Shown here in pieces: positions 51,420 through 60,157 of a DNA stretch of 64,000 bases. The DNA comes from Streptomyces halstedii (GTDB lineage: Bacteria > Actinomycetota > Actinomycetes > Streptomycetales > Streptomycetaceae). Location of the stretch: contig JOAZ01000014.1 of assembly GCA_000720535.1 (NCBI GenBank), forward strand, positions 146,254 through 210,253. Reading direction: 5' to 3'. Position 1 is the first letter of the stretch. The number at the start of each line of letters is the position of its first letter. The notes under the pieces were generated by a model, which was not told the DNA's origin, made no database searches, and was given only the letters and a program-made list of their open reading frames with translations. The translations under genes and the position numbers were made by a program.

Positions 51420-52337
51420 CTACTTCAGCGCCCCCGCCGTCAGCCCCGCGACCACCTGGCGCTGGAAGACGATGTAGGCCGCGAGGACCGGCAGCATCGC
51501 CATGACCAGGCCGGCGAAGAGACCCGACCAGTCACCCTTGTACCCCTGGCTGGTGGCCAGTTCGACGAGCCCCTGGGAGAGCACCTTGCCGTCGGGGTCG
51601 GTGTTGAGCACCGTCGGCAGCATGTACTGGTTCCACTGGCCCAGGAAGTTGAAGATCCCGACGCTGATCAGGCCGGGCTTGGCCATGGGCAGCATCACCT
51701 GGAAGAAGGTCCGGGTGTGCGAGGCGCCGTCGAGCATGGCCGCTTCCGCGATCGAGGTCGGCAGCGTCCGGAAGAAGGAGGTGAGGAAGAAGACGGTGAA
51801 GGGCAGCGAGTAGGCGATGTAGACCAGGATCAGCCCGTGCACCGAGTTCAGCAGGCCCATGTTGTTCATGACGAAGAACAGCGGGACCAGCGCCAGGATG
51901 ATCGGGAAGCTCATCCCCCCGATGAAGAGGAAGTAGATGAAGCGGTTCCCGGGGAAGTCGAACCGCGCCAGCACATAGGCCGCCATCGAGCCGAGCAGCA
52001 GGGTGCCGATGAGGGAACCGCCGACCACCAGGATGGTGTTCAGGAAGTAGTCGCTCATATGGGCCTGGGTCCAGGCCCGCGACCAGTTCTCGAAGTGGAG
52101 CCGGTCGGGCAGCGACCACGGGGTCGAGAGGATCGCGTCGTCCGTCTTGAAGGACGCCATCACCGCCCACAGCAGCGGCATCACGACGAGCACGGCCCAG
52201 ATGACGAGCATCCCGTGCGAGAAGACGTTGAGGACGGTGCCCTCGGTGGCCTTGGCCGGTTCGCCCGCGGGGGTGTCCTTCTTCGTCACCGGCGAGCGCG
52301 GTGACGGGACGGCGGGAGGGGTCTCAGTGACCTTCAC
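51420..52337 (-). CDS. ngcG: N-acetylglucosamine ABC transporter permease NgcG
   Basis: Inner-membrane permease of 305 residues, six predicted segments after a Pro/Thr-rich N-terminus. The MalG-type EAA loop reads EAAMLDGASHTRTFFQVMLPMAKPGL (about 185-210), and the MalG-type VMASFKTDDAILSTPWSLP segment lies near residue 60. It forms the channel for GlcNAc and chitobiose together with NgcF and NgcE; the energising ATPase (usually MsiK) is not in this window. Followed by the terminator listed at 51222. Confidence 0.9.
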   Translation of the reverse strand: MKVTETPPAVPSPRSPVTKKDTPAGEPAKATEGTVLNVFSHGMLVIWAVLVVMPLLWAVMASFKTDDAILSTPWSLPDRLHFENWSRAWTQAHMSDYFLNTILVVGGSLIGTLLLGSMAAYVLARFDFPGNRFIYFLFIGGMSFPIILALVPLFFVMNNMGLLNSVHGLILVYIAYSLPFTVFFLTSFFRTLPTSIAEAAMLDGASHTRTFFQVMLPMAKPGLISVGIFNFLGQWNQYMLPTVLNTDPDGKVLSQGLVELATSQGYKGDWSGLFAGLVMAMLPVLAAYIVFQRQVVAGLTAGALK

Positions 52338-52434
52338 GTGTGCTCACCTCGTACAACTGTCGAGCCGGCCACCGGGACCGAACTGTTCTGCGCGTCGCCG
52401 GGAACCCGGTCGTCGTACCTGACGGGTCCCGGCA

Positions 52435-53358
52435 TCAGAACTCCAGCCGCTCGCGCCGGCCCAGCCGCATCACGATGCCCGCGAAGAGCATGGTGACGAT
52501 GAGCAGCCCGACACCGATCGTGGTGGCGTATCCGGCCTGGGCGTCCCGGAAGGCCGTCTGGTACACGTACAGCGGCAGGATGGTGGTCGAGTAGTCGGGG
52601 CCGCCGGGGCCCACGGTCATGACCTGGACCGCGGTGAACGCCTCCACCCCGAGGGCCAGGATGCCCATGTAGACCCAGCCGGACTGCACCGTGTCCCAGA
52701 GCAGCGGCAGCGTGATCTTGAAGAACGTCGTGACGCGGTCGGCGCCGTCCAGCAGCGCCGCCTCGTAGAAGTCCTTCGGTATGGAGGCCATTCCGGCGGA
52801 GAACAGCACGACGAAGAATCCGACGGTCGACCAGATGAGGACCACCATCACGCAGTACAGCGCGAGGTTCGGGTCTCCGAGCCAGTCCGGCTGAAGGCTC
52901 CTGAGACCGACGGCCTTCAGCGTCGAATTCAGCATTCCGGACGTCGGGTTGAACGCGAACTGGAAGAGCAGGGCGACGATCACGATCGACAGCACCTGGG
53001 GGAAGAAATAGGCGATCTTGTAGAACGAGGAACCCCGCACGCCGGCGACCGTGGCGTTCTTTCGCCGACGGCCGCCGACATTCAGCATGAAGGCGAAGAA
53101 GAGCGCGAGTCCCAGCGTCACCAGCGGCAGCAGCAGCACGAGCAGCACACTGTGCTGCAACGACTTCCAGAAGATGGGGTCGTCGAGCATACGGCTGTAG
53201 TTGTCGAAGCCGACCATCTTGAAGTCCGGGCTGAGCCCCGTCCAGTCCGTGAACGAGTAGTAGATGGACTGGACGAAAGGCCAGATGACGAAGATGGCGT
53301 ACAACGCCAGGGGGACCACGAGGAATCCCACGATGAAACGGTACTTGCCGTGCTGCAT
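52435..53358 (-). CDS. ngcF: N-acetylglucosamine ABC transporter permease NgcF
   Basis: MalF-type permease of 307 residues with about six membrane helices. FALYAIFVIWPFVQSIYYSFTDWTGL-like N-terminal part and the EAA loop YEAALLDGADRVTTFFKITLPLLWD near residue 205 are clear. It begins 50 bases after NgcE and is followed by a small imperfect hairpin (arms 52397-52408 and 52423-52433) in the gap before ngcG. Assignment to GlcNAc is by family and gene order (NgcE-NgcF-NgcG) next to rok7B7, not by residues alone. Confidence 0.9.
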   Translation of the reverse strand: MQHGKYRFIVGFLVVPLALYAIFVIWPFVQSIYYSFTDWTGLSPDFKMVGFDNYSRMLDDPIFWKSLQHSVLLVLLLPLVTLGLALFFAFMLNVGGRRRKNATVAGVRGSSFYKIAYFFPQVLSIVIVALLFQFAFNPTSGMLNSTLKAVGLRSLQPDWLGDPNLALYCVMVVLIWSTVGFFVVLFSAGMASIPKDFYEAALLDGADRVTTFFKITLPLLWDTVQSGWVYMGILALGVEAFTAVQVMTVGPGGPDYSTTILPLYVYQTAFRDAQAGYATTIGVGLLIVTMLFAGIVMRLGRRERLEF

Positions 53359-53408
53359 CGTTTACCGACCCCGATCTCTGAGCGGGTGCCGCCGCTGGTG
53401 ACGGTTGC

Positions 53409-54857
53409 TCACTGGTGCTTGTAGTGCTTGATGGACTGGTCCTTGGCGGCCGCGTCGGCGAACGCCTGGATCTTCTTGATGGTCTCCGCCGGGGTCGCGC
53501 GGCCGGCCATCATCTCGCCGAGTCCGGCGATGCCGATCTGCTCCTTCTGGAGCTTCACGTACCAGTCCTGCATACGGGGGTTCACCACGTTGTCCCCGGC
53601 CTGCTTCAGCACGTCCACGCCGGACTGCATGGCGGTCGACAGCTCCAGGCCGTCGGTGCCTCCGTTGTAGGCGCTGAGCGACTTCACCGCCTTGGTGAAG
53701 TTCTTCGAGGAGTCCTCGCTGAGCATGATGCGCAGCTGCTCCATGGCGCCCTCGGGGTTCTTCGACTTCGCCGGGACGATGAAGGGTTCGCCGCCGGAGG
53801 CCCAGATGGTGCCGTAGGGCATCTTGTCGGACGAGTCCAGGCTGGAGGGCGCGCCGACCATCATCTTGAAGTCGTCCGGCGTGGTGGGCGCGGCCTCGTT
53901 CTCCACCCACGAGCCGTTCGGGATGAACAGCGCCTTGCCCTTGGTCCACTCGGTCTGCGACTGGATGTGGGTGAGGCCGGGGGTGCCCTTGAGGATGTAA
54001 CCCTTCTGGTAGAGCTCGTAGTACGCCTCGAACGCGGCCTTGACGGCCGGGTCCTTCCAGGCGTTCGGCTCCAGGTTGTCGATCTTGTCGAGGACCTCGC
54101 GGCCGCCGATCTTGCCGATGAAGGGGTACAGCGAGAACGGCAGGTAGTACGGGTACTTGCCGGGGTACGTCCAGCCGGCGATGCCCTTGCTCTTCGCCTT
54201 CTTGCACAGCGCGAGCATGTCGTCCCAGTTCTCCGGGTACGTCGCGTCGAGCTTCTCCAGGGCCGTCTGCGAGTACCAGACGCCGTAGACCGTGTACGCG
54301 TAGTACATGATCCACACCGGGTCGCCGTCGAACTGGCCCATCTCCAGGACACCGGGGCGCAGCGTGTCACGGACCTTCTTGGCCGGGTCGTCGTAGGACG
54401 GGGCGTCCATCAGCGGGGTGAGGTCGAGCAGTTGGTTCTTGCCGACCAGGACCCCCATGTCCATCTGCTCGGCACCGGAGTTGTCGATCAGGTCCGGCGG
54501 GGTGCCGCCGTTGAAGCGCGGCTGAAGCGTCGACTGGATCTTCTCGGTCGCCGTGTGCTTGACCTTCGGCGCCTTGGGGAAGGCCGCGTTGTACTTCTTC
54601 TCCGCGTCGATGGCGTACTGCTCGCCGAAGCCGCCGTTGAAGATGACGACGTCGAGCGCCGCGGTCTCGTTGACACCCAGCGGATTCTTCGCGCTCTTGG
54701 TGCCCTTTTCGACCTTGTCGTCGCTCCCGCCGTCGCTGCTCGCACAGGACGACAGGAAGCCCATCGTCGGAACGGCGATCAGGCCGAGTGCGGCAGAACG
54801 CTTGATCACATCGCGACGGCCAAGGCCCTCATTCGTGTGGCCGGAGGTGGATCCCAT
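53409..54857 (-). CDS. ngcE: N-acetylglucosamine/chitobiose-binding lipoprotein NgcE
   Basis: Extracellular solute-binding protein, 482 residues. A twin-arginine-style signal (GRRDVIKRSAALG) ends in the lipobox FLSSC at Cys38. The family 1 binding-protein landmarks include VDVVIFNGGFGEQYAIDAEKKYNAAFP near residue 70, FNGGTPPDLIDNSGAEQMDMG, the Trp-rich VWIMYYAYTVYGVWYSQTALEK and WVENEAAPTTPDDFKMM. I take the ATG at 54857 because GAGG is 8 bases upstream; TTG 54863 is a weaker alternative. It binds GlcNAc and chitobiose for NgcFG. A DasR-type box overlaps its promoter (55095-55127). Confidence 0.92.
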   Translation of the reverse strand: MGSTSGHTNEGLGRRDVIKRSAALGLIAVPTMGFLSSCASSDGGSDDKVEKGTKSAKNPLGVNETAALDVVIFNGGFGEQYAIDAEKKYNAAFPKAPKVKHTATEKIQSTLQPRFNGGTPPDLIDNSGAEQMDMGVLVGKNQLLDLTPLMDAPSYDDPAKKVRDTLRPGVLEMGQFDGDPVWIMYYAYTVYGVWYSQTALEKLDATYPENWDDMLALCKKAKSKGIAGWTYPGKYPYYLPFSLYPFIGKIGGREVLDKIDNLEPNAWKDPAVKAAFEAYYELYQKGYILKGTPGLTHIQSQTEWTKGKALFIPNGSWVENEAAPTTPDDFKMMVGAPSSLDSSDKMPYGTIWASGGEPFIVPAKSKNPEGAMEQLRIMLSEDSSKNFTKAVKSLSAYNGGTDGLELSTAMQSGVDVLKQAGDNVVNPRMQDWYVKLQKEQIGIAGLGEMMAGRATPAETIKKIQAFADAAAKDQSIKHYKHQ

Positions 54858-55365
54858 GCTCAAGTCCTCGCCTTCTCCAGGACTCAGGCGGTGTACCGGT
54901 CACCCGTCGTGAATTCGCCTCAGGCGAAGGGTCCCGCCACCGCGGTCAGTTGCGCTTGGGTCGTGCAGATTGCCGGATTTCCAGGTGCAGTGGGGGAGTT
55001 TCCGGGGAGCGTGCTGCCGGCCGCCGCTTGGCGCCCCGCAGACGTGACCCGTCCCCCGTGCCCGCGGCCGTGAGAAACGGCTGGGCGGACGCCGACAGGT
55101 ATAGTCCACTTGCGGCCAACTGAGCAAGATCGAATGCAGGTTTGAGCGGCAGTCTTTCCCGAGTTGAGACCTCGCGGACGTGTCGGCACCGTCTGTCCGG
55201 GCAGCGGCCCACGCACCGGAATGCCCATTTCCGCTTTTCTGCCGTTCCGGCCCGCCGTTCCGGTGCAACACCCTTGACACACCGAGCCACTTACCTCCCT
55301 ACTGGTACCCGCGTCCCACAGTGACAACGTTGTCTCCGCGTGCCCCACAGGAGGATTTGCTTCGC
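54858..55365. other. Divergent intergenic region between ngcE and the GH92 gene
   Basis: 508 bases. It holds the minus-strand ngcE promoter listed separately at 55095-55127, a plus-strand TTGACA at 55274-55279 without a good -10 at the right distance, and GGAGG at 55350-55354 for the GH92 gene. No coding frame is convincing. Confidence 0.55.
55095..55127 (-). promoter_or_regulatory. Candidate ngcE promoter with overlapping DasR-box-like site
   Basis: On the minus strand TTGCTC (55122-55127) and TATACC (55098-55103) are spaced by 18 bases. The 16-base site at 55095-55110 (minus strand AGTGGACTATACCTGT) matches 12 of 16 positions of the DasR box AGTGGTCTAGACCACT and overlaps the -10. DasR represses GlcNAc genes in Streptomyces, so it fits an ngcE promoter. 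The leader to the ATG would be about 235 bases. Confidence 0.55.
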
Positions 55366-58300
55366 ATGCAGTCCCTACGCGCTCATCGGCAAGGCTCTCG
55401 AAAGAGACACGGCTACTGGGCCGCGGTCACCGCGGCCTCTCTCGTCCTCGTCGCCGCGACCCCCACGGCGGCTCTCGCGCATCCGTCGGGCTCTCCGGGG
55501 AAATCGCCCGGAAACACCTCGTTCAGCTCTTCCTTCGAAGCCGACGAGATTCAGCCGGACTGGCGGAACACCGTCGAAGAAGGCCCGGACGGAAAGAAAA
55601 GGACATCCGGTGTCGATGGCGGATTCTCCGCCGGAATACCGGGCAATGTCACCGATCAGGTCACGGAGCTGCGGGCCAGCGGCGAGAACACCGCCGGCGG
55701 CGAGGTGAAGGAGAACCTCGTCGACGTGGAGCCCGCCACCAAGTGGCTGGAATTCGCCTCCTCCGGCTGGGTCGAGTTCGACCTGGCCGCACCGGTCGAA
55801 CTCGCCGCGTACGCCCTGACGTCGGCGAACGACCACGACGAGCGCGACCCGAAGGACTGGACGCTGAAGGGGTCCGCCGACGGGAAGAGCTGGACGGACC
55901 TGGACACCCGGACCGGCCAGACGTTCGCGGAGCGGCTGCACACCACGTCGTACGACATCGCCCCGGGCCGGGCCTACCAGCACTTCCGGCTGGAGATCAC
56001 GAAGAACAACGGCGCCTCCGACGCGATCCAGCTCGCCGACGTCCAGTTCTCCGACGGCGACACCTCCTCCCCCGCCCCCGACGAGATGCGCACCCAGACC
56101 GACCGCGGCCCGTCGGGCTCCCCCACCGCCAAGGCGGGCGCCGGGTTCACCGGGACGAAGGCGCTGCGCTACGCGGGAACGCACCTGCCGAAGGGCCGGG
56201 CGTACGCGTACAACAAGGTCTTCGACGTGGACACGCTCGTCACCAGGGACACCCGGCTCTCCTACCTGGTCTATCCGCAGATGGGCGAGACGGACCTGAA
56301 CTACCCGTCGACCCACGTCGCGGTGGACCTGGCGTTCACCGACGGCACCTATCTGAGCGAGCTGAAGGCCACCGACAGCCACGGCGGACCGCTGACCCCG
56401 CAGGGCCAGGCGGACGCCAAGCGGCTGTACGTGAACCAGTGGAACAAGGTCGACGCGGGCATCGGCGCGGTCGCGGCGGGCAAGCGCGTCGACCGGATCC
56501 TGGTGGCGTACGACTCCTCCCAGGGCCCCGCGAAGTTCCAGGGCTGGATCGACGACATCACGATCGCCCCGAAGGCGCCGGAGAAGCGCCGGGCGCACCT
56601 GTCGGACTACGCCTCGACCGTCCGCGGCACGAACTCCAGCGGCAGCTTCTCGCGGGGCAACAACATCCCCGCCACGGCCGTCCCGCACGGTTTCAACTTC
56701 TGGACCCCGGTGACCAACGCGGGGACCACCAGCTGGCTGTACGACTACGCGCGGGGCAACAACGCGGACAACCTGCCCACGCTCCAGGCGTTTTCGGCCA
56801 GTCATGAGCCGAGCCCCTGGATGGGTGACCGCCAGACCTTCCAGCTGATGCCGTCGGCGGCCTCCGGCACCCCGGACGCCTCCCGGACGGCCCGCGCCCT
56901 GCCGTTCCGCCACGAGAACGAGACGGCGAGGCCGCACTACTACGGTGTGACGTTCGAGAACGGCCTCAAGGCCGAGATGGCGCCCACCGACCACGCGGCG
57001 CGGATGCGCTTCACCTTCCCCGGCGACGACGCGAGCGTGGTCTTCGACAACGTCAGCAACGACGGCGGTCTCACCCTCGACCCGGCCACCGGCTCCTTCA
57101 CCGGCTACTCCGACGTGAAGAGCGGCGGTTCCACCGGCGCCACCCGGCTGTTCGTCTACGGCGTCTTCGACGCGAAGGTGACCGACAGCGGCCGCCTGAA
57201 GGGCGGCGGCGGTGACGACGTCACCGGCTTCTTCCGCTTCGCCCCGGGCAAGGACCGCACGGTCGGCCTGCGGCTGGCCACCTCGCTGATCGGCGTCGAC
57301 CAGGCGAAGGAGAACCTCGCCGCGGAACTGCCGGCGAAGCACTCCTTCGAGCGGGTGGAGAAGGACGCGCGCAAGGCCTGGGACGCGATCCTCGGCAAGG
57401 TGGAGGTGGAGGGCGCCGACGCGGACCAGCTGACCACGCTCTACTCCAGCCTCTACCGCCTGTACCTCTACCCCAACTCCGGCTTCGAGCAGGTGAAGGG
57501 GAAGAGCGTGTACGCGAGCCCGTTCTCGCCGAAGGCCGGCGCCGACACCCCGACGCGGACCGGGGCGAAGATCGTCGAGGGCGAGGTGTACGTCAACAAC
57601 GGCTTCTGGGACACCTATCGGACGACCTGGCCGGCGTACTCCTTCCTCACCCCGAAGCAGGCCGGGAAGATGGTCGACGGCTTCGTCCAGCAGTACAAGG
57701 ACGGCGGCTGGGTCTCGCGCTGGTCCTCCCCCGGCTACGCCGACCTGATGACCGGCACCAGCTCGGACGTGGCCTTCGCCGACGCGTACGTCAAGGGCGT
57801 GGACTTCGACGCGGAGGCGGCCTACGACGCGGCGGTCAAGAACGCCACGGTGGCCCCGCCGTCCTCCGGCGTCGGCCGCAAGGGGATGGAGACCTCGGTC
57901 TTCACCGGATACGCGAACACCTCGACGCACGAGGGCCTTTCCTGGTCGCTGGAGGGCTACCTCAACGACTACGGCATCGCCCAGATGGGCAAGGCGCTCT
58001 ACAAGAAGACGAAGAAGGCGCGCTACAAGGAGGAGTCGGAGTACTTCCTCAACCGGTCCCGGAACTACGTCAAGCTCTTCGACGACCAGGCCGGATTCTT
58101 CCAGGGCAAGAAGCCGGACGGCGACTGGCGGCTGCCCTCCGGCCAGTACGACCCGAGGGTCTGGGGGTACGACTACACCGAGACCAACGGCTGGGGCTAC
58201 GCCTTCACCGCCCCGCAGGACAGCCGCGGTCTGGCCAACCTGTACGGCGGCCGGGACGGCCTCGCGAAGAAGCTGGACACCTACTTCTCCACGCCCGAGA

Positions 58301-59214
58301 CGGCGGGCCCGGAGTTCGTGGGCTCCTACGGCGGGGTCATCCACGAGATGACCGAGGCGCGTGACGTGCGGATGGGCCAGTACGGCCACAGCAACCAGGT
58401 CGCCCACCACGCCACGTACATGTACGACGCGGCCTCGCAGCCCCACAAGACGCAGGAGAAGGTCCGCGAGGTCCTCGGCCGGCTGTACACCGGCAGCGAG
58501 ATCGGCCAGGGCTACCACGGCGACGAGGACAACGGCGAGCAGTCGGCCTGGTTCCTCTTCTCCTCCCTCGGCTTCTACCCGCTGGTGATGGGCAGCGGCG
58601 AGTACGCGATCGGCTCGCCGCTCTTCACCAAGGCGACCGTGCACCTGGAGAACGGCCGCGACCTGGTCGTGAAGGCGCCGAGGAACAGCGCGAAGAACAT
58701 CTACGTCCAGGGCCTGAAGGTCAACGGCAAGAAGTGGACCTCCACCTCGCTGCCGCACGACCTGCTCGCCAAGGGCGGGGTGCTGGGCTTCGACATGGGC
58801 CCAAGGCCGTCGGCGTGGGGCACGGGCAAGAACGCGGCCCCGGTCTCGGTCACCCAGGACGACAAGGTGCCCTCCCCGAGGGGCGACGTCCTCAAGGGCG
58901 AGGGGGCGCTGTTCGACAACACCTCGGCCACCTCGGCGGCCGTCGAGTCCGTCGAGCTGCCGGTGCCCGCGCGCACGAAGGCGGTCCAGTACACGCTGAC
59001 GTCGGCCGCGGCGGACCAGGCTCCCACCGGCTGGGTGCTCCAGGGCTCGGCGAACGGGACCACCTGGAAGAACCTCGACAAGCGGTCCGGACAGACGTTC
59101 GCCTGGGACAGGCAGACCCGGGTGTTCTCGGTGGCCTCGCCGGGCACGTACGCGAAGTACCGGCTGGTGAGCACCGGGAAGGCGGTCCTCGCGGAGGTGG
59201 AGCTGATCTCCTGA
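55366..59214 (+). CDS. Secreted GH92 alpha-mannosidase with F5/8-type modules
   Basis: 1282 residues. Signal peptide to about residue 38 (ending TAALA), then an F5/8-type (discoidin-like) module at about 85-235, an intermediate beta module and the GH92 region (about 410-1140) with DYASTVRGTNSSG, SWMGDRQTFQLMPS-type context, GVTFENGLKAEMAPTDHAARMRF, NNGFWDTYRTTWPAYSFL, GQYGHSNQVAHHATYMYDAASQ and DEDNGEQSAWFLFSSLGFYPL (calcium/acid region), and a C-terminal F5/8-like module. GH92 enzymes release terminal mannose from N-glycans. The ATG at 55366 lies 11 bases after GGAGG. Mannose plus the GlcNAc importer next door suggest glycoprotein glycan use, which is inference. Confidence 0.9.
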   Translation: MQSLRAHRQGSRKRHGYWAAVTAASLVLVAATPTAALAHPSGSPGKSPGNTSFSSSFEADEIQPDWRNTVEEGPDGKKRTSGVDGGFSAGIPGNVTDQVTELRASGENTAGGEVKENLVDVEPATKWLEFASSGWVEFDLAAPVELAAYALTSANDHDERDPKDWTLKGSADGKSWTDLDTRTGQTFAERLHTTSYDIAPGRAYQHFRLEITKNNGASDAIQLADVQFSDGDTSSPAPDEMRTQTDRGPSGSPTAKAGAGFTGTKALRYAGTHLPKGRAYAYNKVFDVDTLVTRDTRLSYLVYPQMGETDLNYPSTHVAVDLAFTDGTYLSELKATDSHGGPLTPQGQADAKRLYVNQWNKVDAGIGAVAAGKRVDRILVAYDSSQGPAKFQGWIDDITIAPKAPEKRRAHLSDYASTVRGTNSSGSFSRGNNIPATAVPHGFNFWTPVTNAGTTSWLYDYARGNNADNLPTLQAFSASHEPSPWMGDRQTFQLMPSAASGTPDASRTARALPFRHENETARPHYYGVTFENGLKAEMAPTDHAARMRFTFPGDDASVVFDNVSNDGGLTLDPATGSFTGYSDVKSGGSTGATRLFVYGVFDAKVTDSGRLKGGGGDDVTGFFRFAPGKDRTVGLRLATSLIGVDQAKENLAAELPAKHSFERVEKDARKAWDAILGKVEVEGADADQLTTLYSSLYRLYLYPNSGFEQVKGKSVYASPFSPKAGADTPTRTGAKIVEGEVYVNNGFWDTYRTTWPAYSFLTPKQAGKMVDGFVQQYKDGGWVSRWSSPGYADLMTGTSSDVAFADAYVKGVDFDAEAAYDAAVKNATVAPPSSGVGRKGMETSVFTGYANTSTHEGLSWSLEGYLNDYGIAQMGKALYKKTKKARYKEESEYFLNRSRNYVKLFDDQAGFFQGKKPDGDWRLPSGQYDPRVWGYDYTETNGWGYAFTAPQDSRGLANLYGGRDGLAKKLDTYFSTPETAGPEFVGSYGGVIHEMTEARDVRMGQYGHSNQVAHHATYMYDAASQPHKTQEKVREVLGRLYTGSEIGQGYHGDEDNGEQSAWFLFSSLGFYPLVMGSGEYAIGSPLFTKATVHLENGRDLVVKAPRNSAKNIYVQGLKVNGKKWTSTSLPHDLLAKGGVLGFDMGPRPSAWGTGKNAAPVSVTQDDKVPSPRGDVLKGEGALFDNTSATSAAVESVELPVPARTKAVQYTLTSAAADQAPTGWVLQGSANGTTWKNLDKRSGQTFAWDRQTRVFSVASPGTYAKYRLVSTGKAVLAEVELIS

Positions 59215-59248
59215 GCCGACCCCTCTGACCCGGCGGACACCGCGCCGA

Positions 59249-59284
59249 GGACGGGCCACCCCGCAGCACGGGGGTGGCCCGTCC
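59249..59284 (+). terminator. Terminator of the GH92 gene
   Basis: Perfect arms GGACGGGCCACCCC (59249-59262) and its complement (59271-59284) with an 8-base loop, then TTCTGT. It lies 35 bases after the stop. Confidence 0.8.
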
Positions 59285-59452
59285 TTCTGTGTGACCGGCG
59301 CACGGACGCGCCCCGAACCTCCCCCTATCGGCTAGTCAGGGTACTTATGTGCTTTTTTACGGTGTCCCGACACACTTTTTTGGTGATCCATGGCATCTCT
59401 TAGGCGATCAGGTGATCAGTACGACAATCATCTCGGCTTGAAGGAGCCCAGC

Positions 59453-60157
59453 ATGCGCATTTCCGCTTCCGTCCGCTCCCGCAGCGTCCGTGCGGGCACC
59501 ACGGTGGCCGCCGCGGTCGCCGTCGCCGGAGCCACCCTCGCCGGAGCACCCGCCGCCTACGCCCTCCCCGGTGACAGCGGTGACATCGACGTCCGTTCGG
59601 TCGGCTGGCACTCGCGTGGCGACCGCGACGGGGTCGAGGTCTGCAAGTTCGTCCTCGTCGCCAGCAACTTCGAGTCGTTCCCCTCGGTCCCCTGGACGAT
59701 CACCGCACAGCCCCCGACCGTTCCCCCGGGGGACACCCTGCAGAGCACGCTGCCGCTGGTGAACGGCTCGGCGCGCAGCCAGGAGTACCTGCTCCCCGAG
59801 GGCACCTACCAGTTGGTGTGGACCGTCCCCGCCGGTCCGAAGCAGAAGAGCTTCGAGGTGGACTGCTCCAAGCCCGCCGACAACGGCGGCCGCGCGGACA
59901 ACGGCGGCCGCGCGGACAACAACGGCCGGGGAGCCTCGGAGTCGGGCGCCTCGAAGGGCGGCGAGAAGGGCGGCTGGGAGAAGCCGTCCGGCGCGGTCCC
60001 CGCGGGCGGCGGCGGCGTCCCGGACATGGAGAGCGTCAGCTCGGAGAGCGACTCGAACGTCGCGACCACCGCAGCGCTGGCCGCCGGCGCGGTCGGTATC
60101 GCGGGGCTGGTCATGGTCCGCCGATCCGCACGCCGCCGTGCCCGCAACGAGGCATAG
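59453..60157 (+). CDS. Secreted protein with C-terminal membrane anchor, next to sortase
   Basis: 234 residues, function unknown. Signal peptide with cleavage around residue 37, a ~105-residue beta-rich domain (from GDIDVRSVGWHSRGDRDGVEVCKF to KSFEVDCSKP, two Cys likely forming a disulfide), an 18-base-coded tandem linker (ADNGGR twice then ADNNGR), a Gly/Ser-rich part, then a hydrophobic helix (about 201-222) and a basic tail. The N-terminal domain, the anchor and sortase adjacency look like a surface protein, but no LPxTG-type motif precedes the helix. AAGGAG lies 6 bases before the ATG at 59453. Its stop overlaps the sortase start region. Confidence 0.78.
   Translation: MRISASVRSRSVRAGTTVAAAVAVAGATLAGAPAAYALPGDSGDIDVRSVGWHSRGDRDGVEVCKFVLVASNFESFPSVPWTITAQPPTVPPGDTLQSTLPLVNGSARSQEYLLPEGTYQLVWTVPAGPKQKSFEVDCSKPADNGGRADNGGRADNNGRGASESGASKGGEKGGWEKPSGAVPAGGGGVPDMESVSSESDSNVATTAALAAGAVGIAGLVMVRRSARRRARNEA

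Noticed and set aside
55274-55297. Plus-strand TTGACA upstream of the GH92 gene as a promoter
   Set aside because: No acceptable -10 hexamer occurs 16-19 bases downstream, so I note the hexamer but do not call a promoter.
55375-59259. A 1294-codon open frame antisense to the GH92 gene
   Set aside because: Its translation is Arg/Val/Gly-rich without domains, and it mirrors the G/C-rich third positions of the real gene; long antisense frames are expected in this genome.
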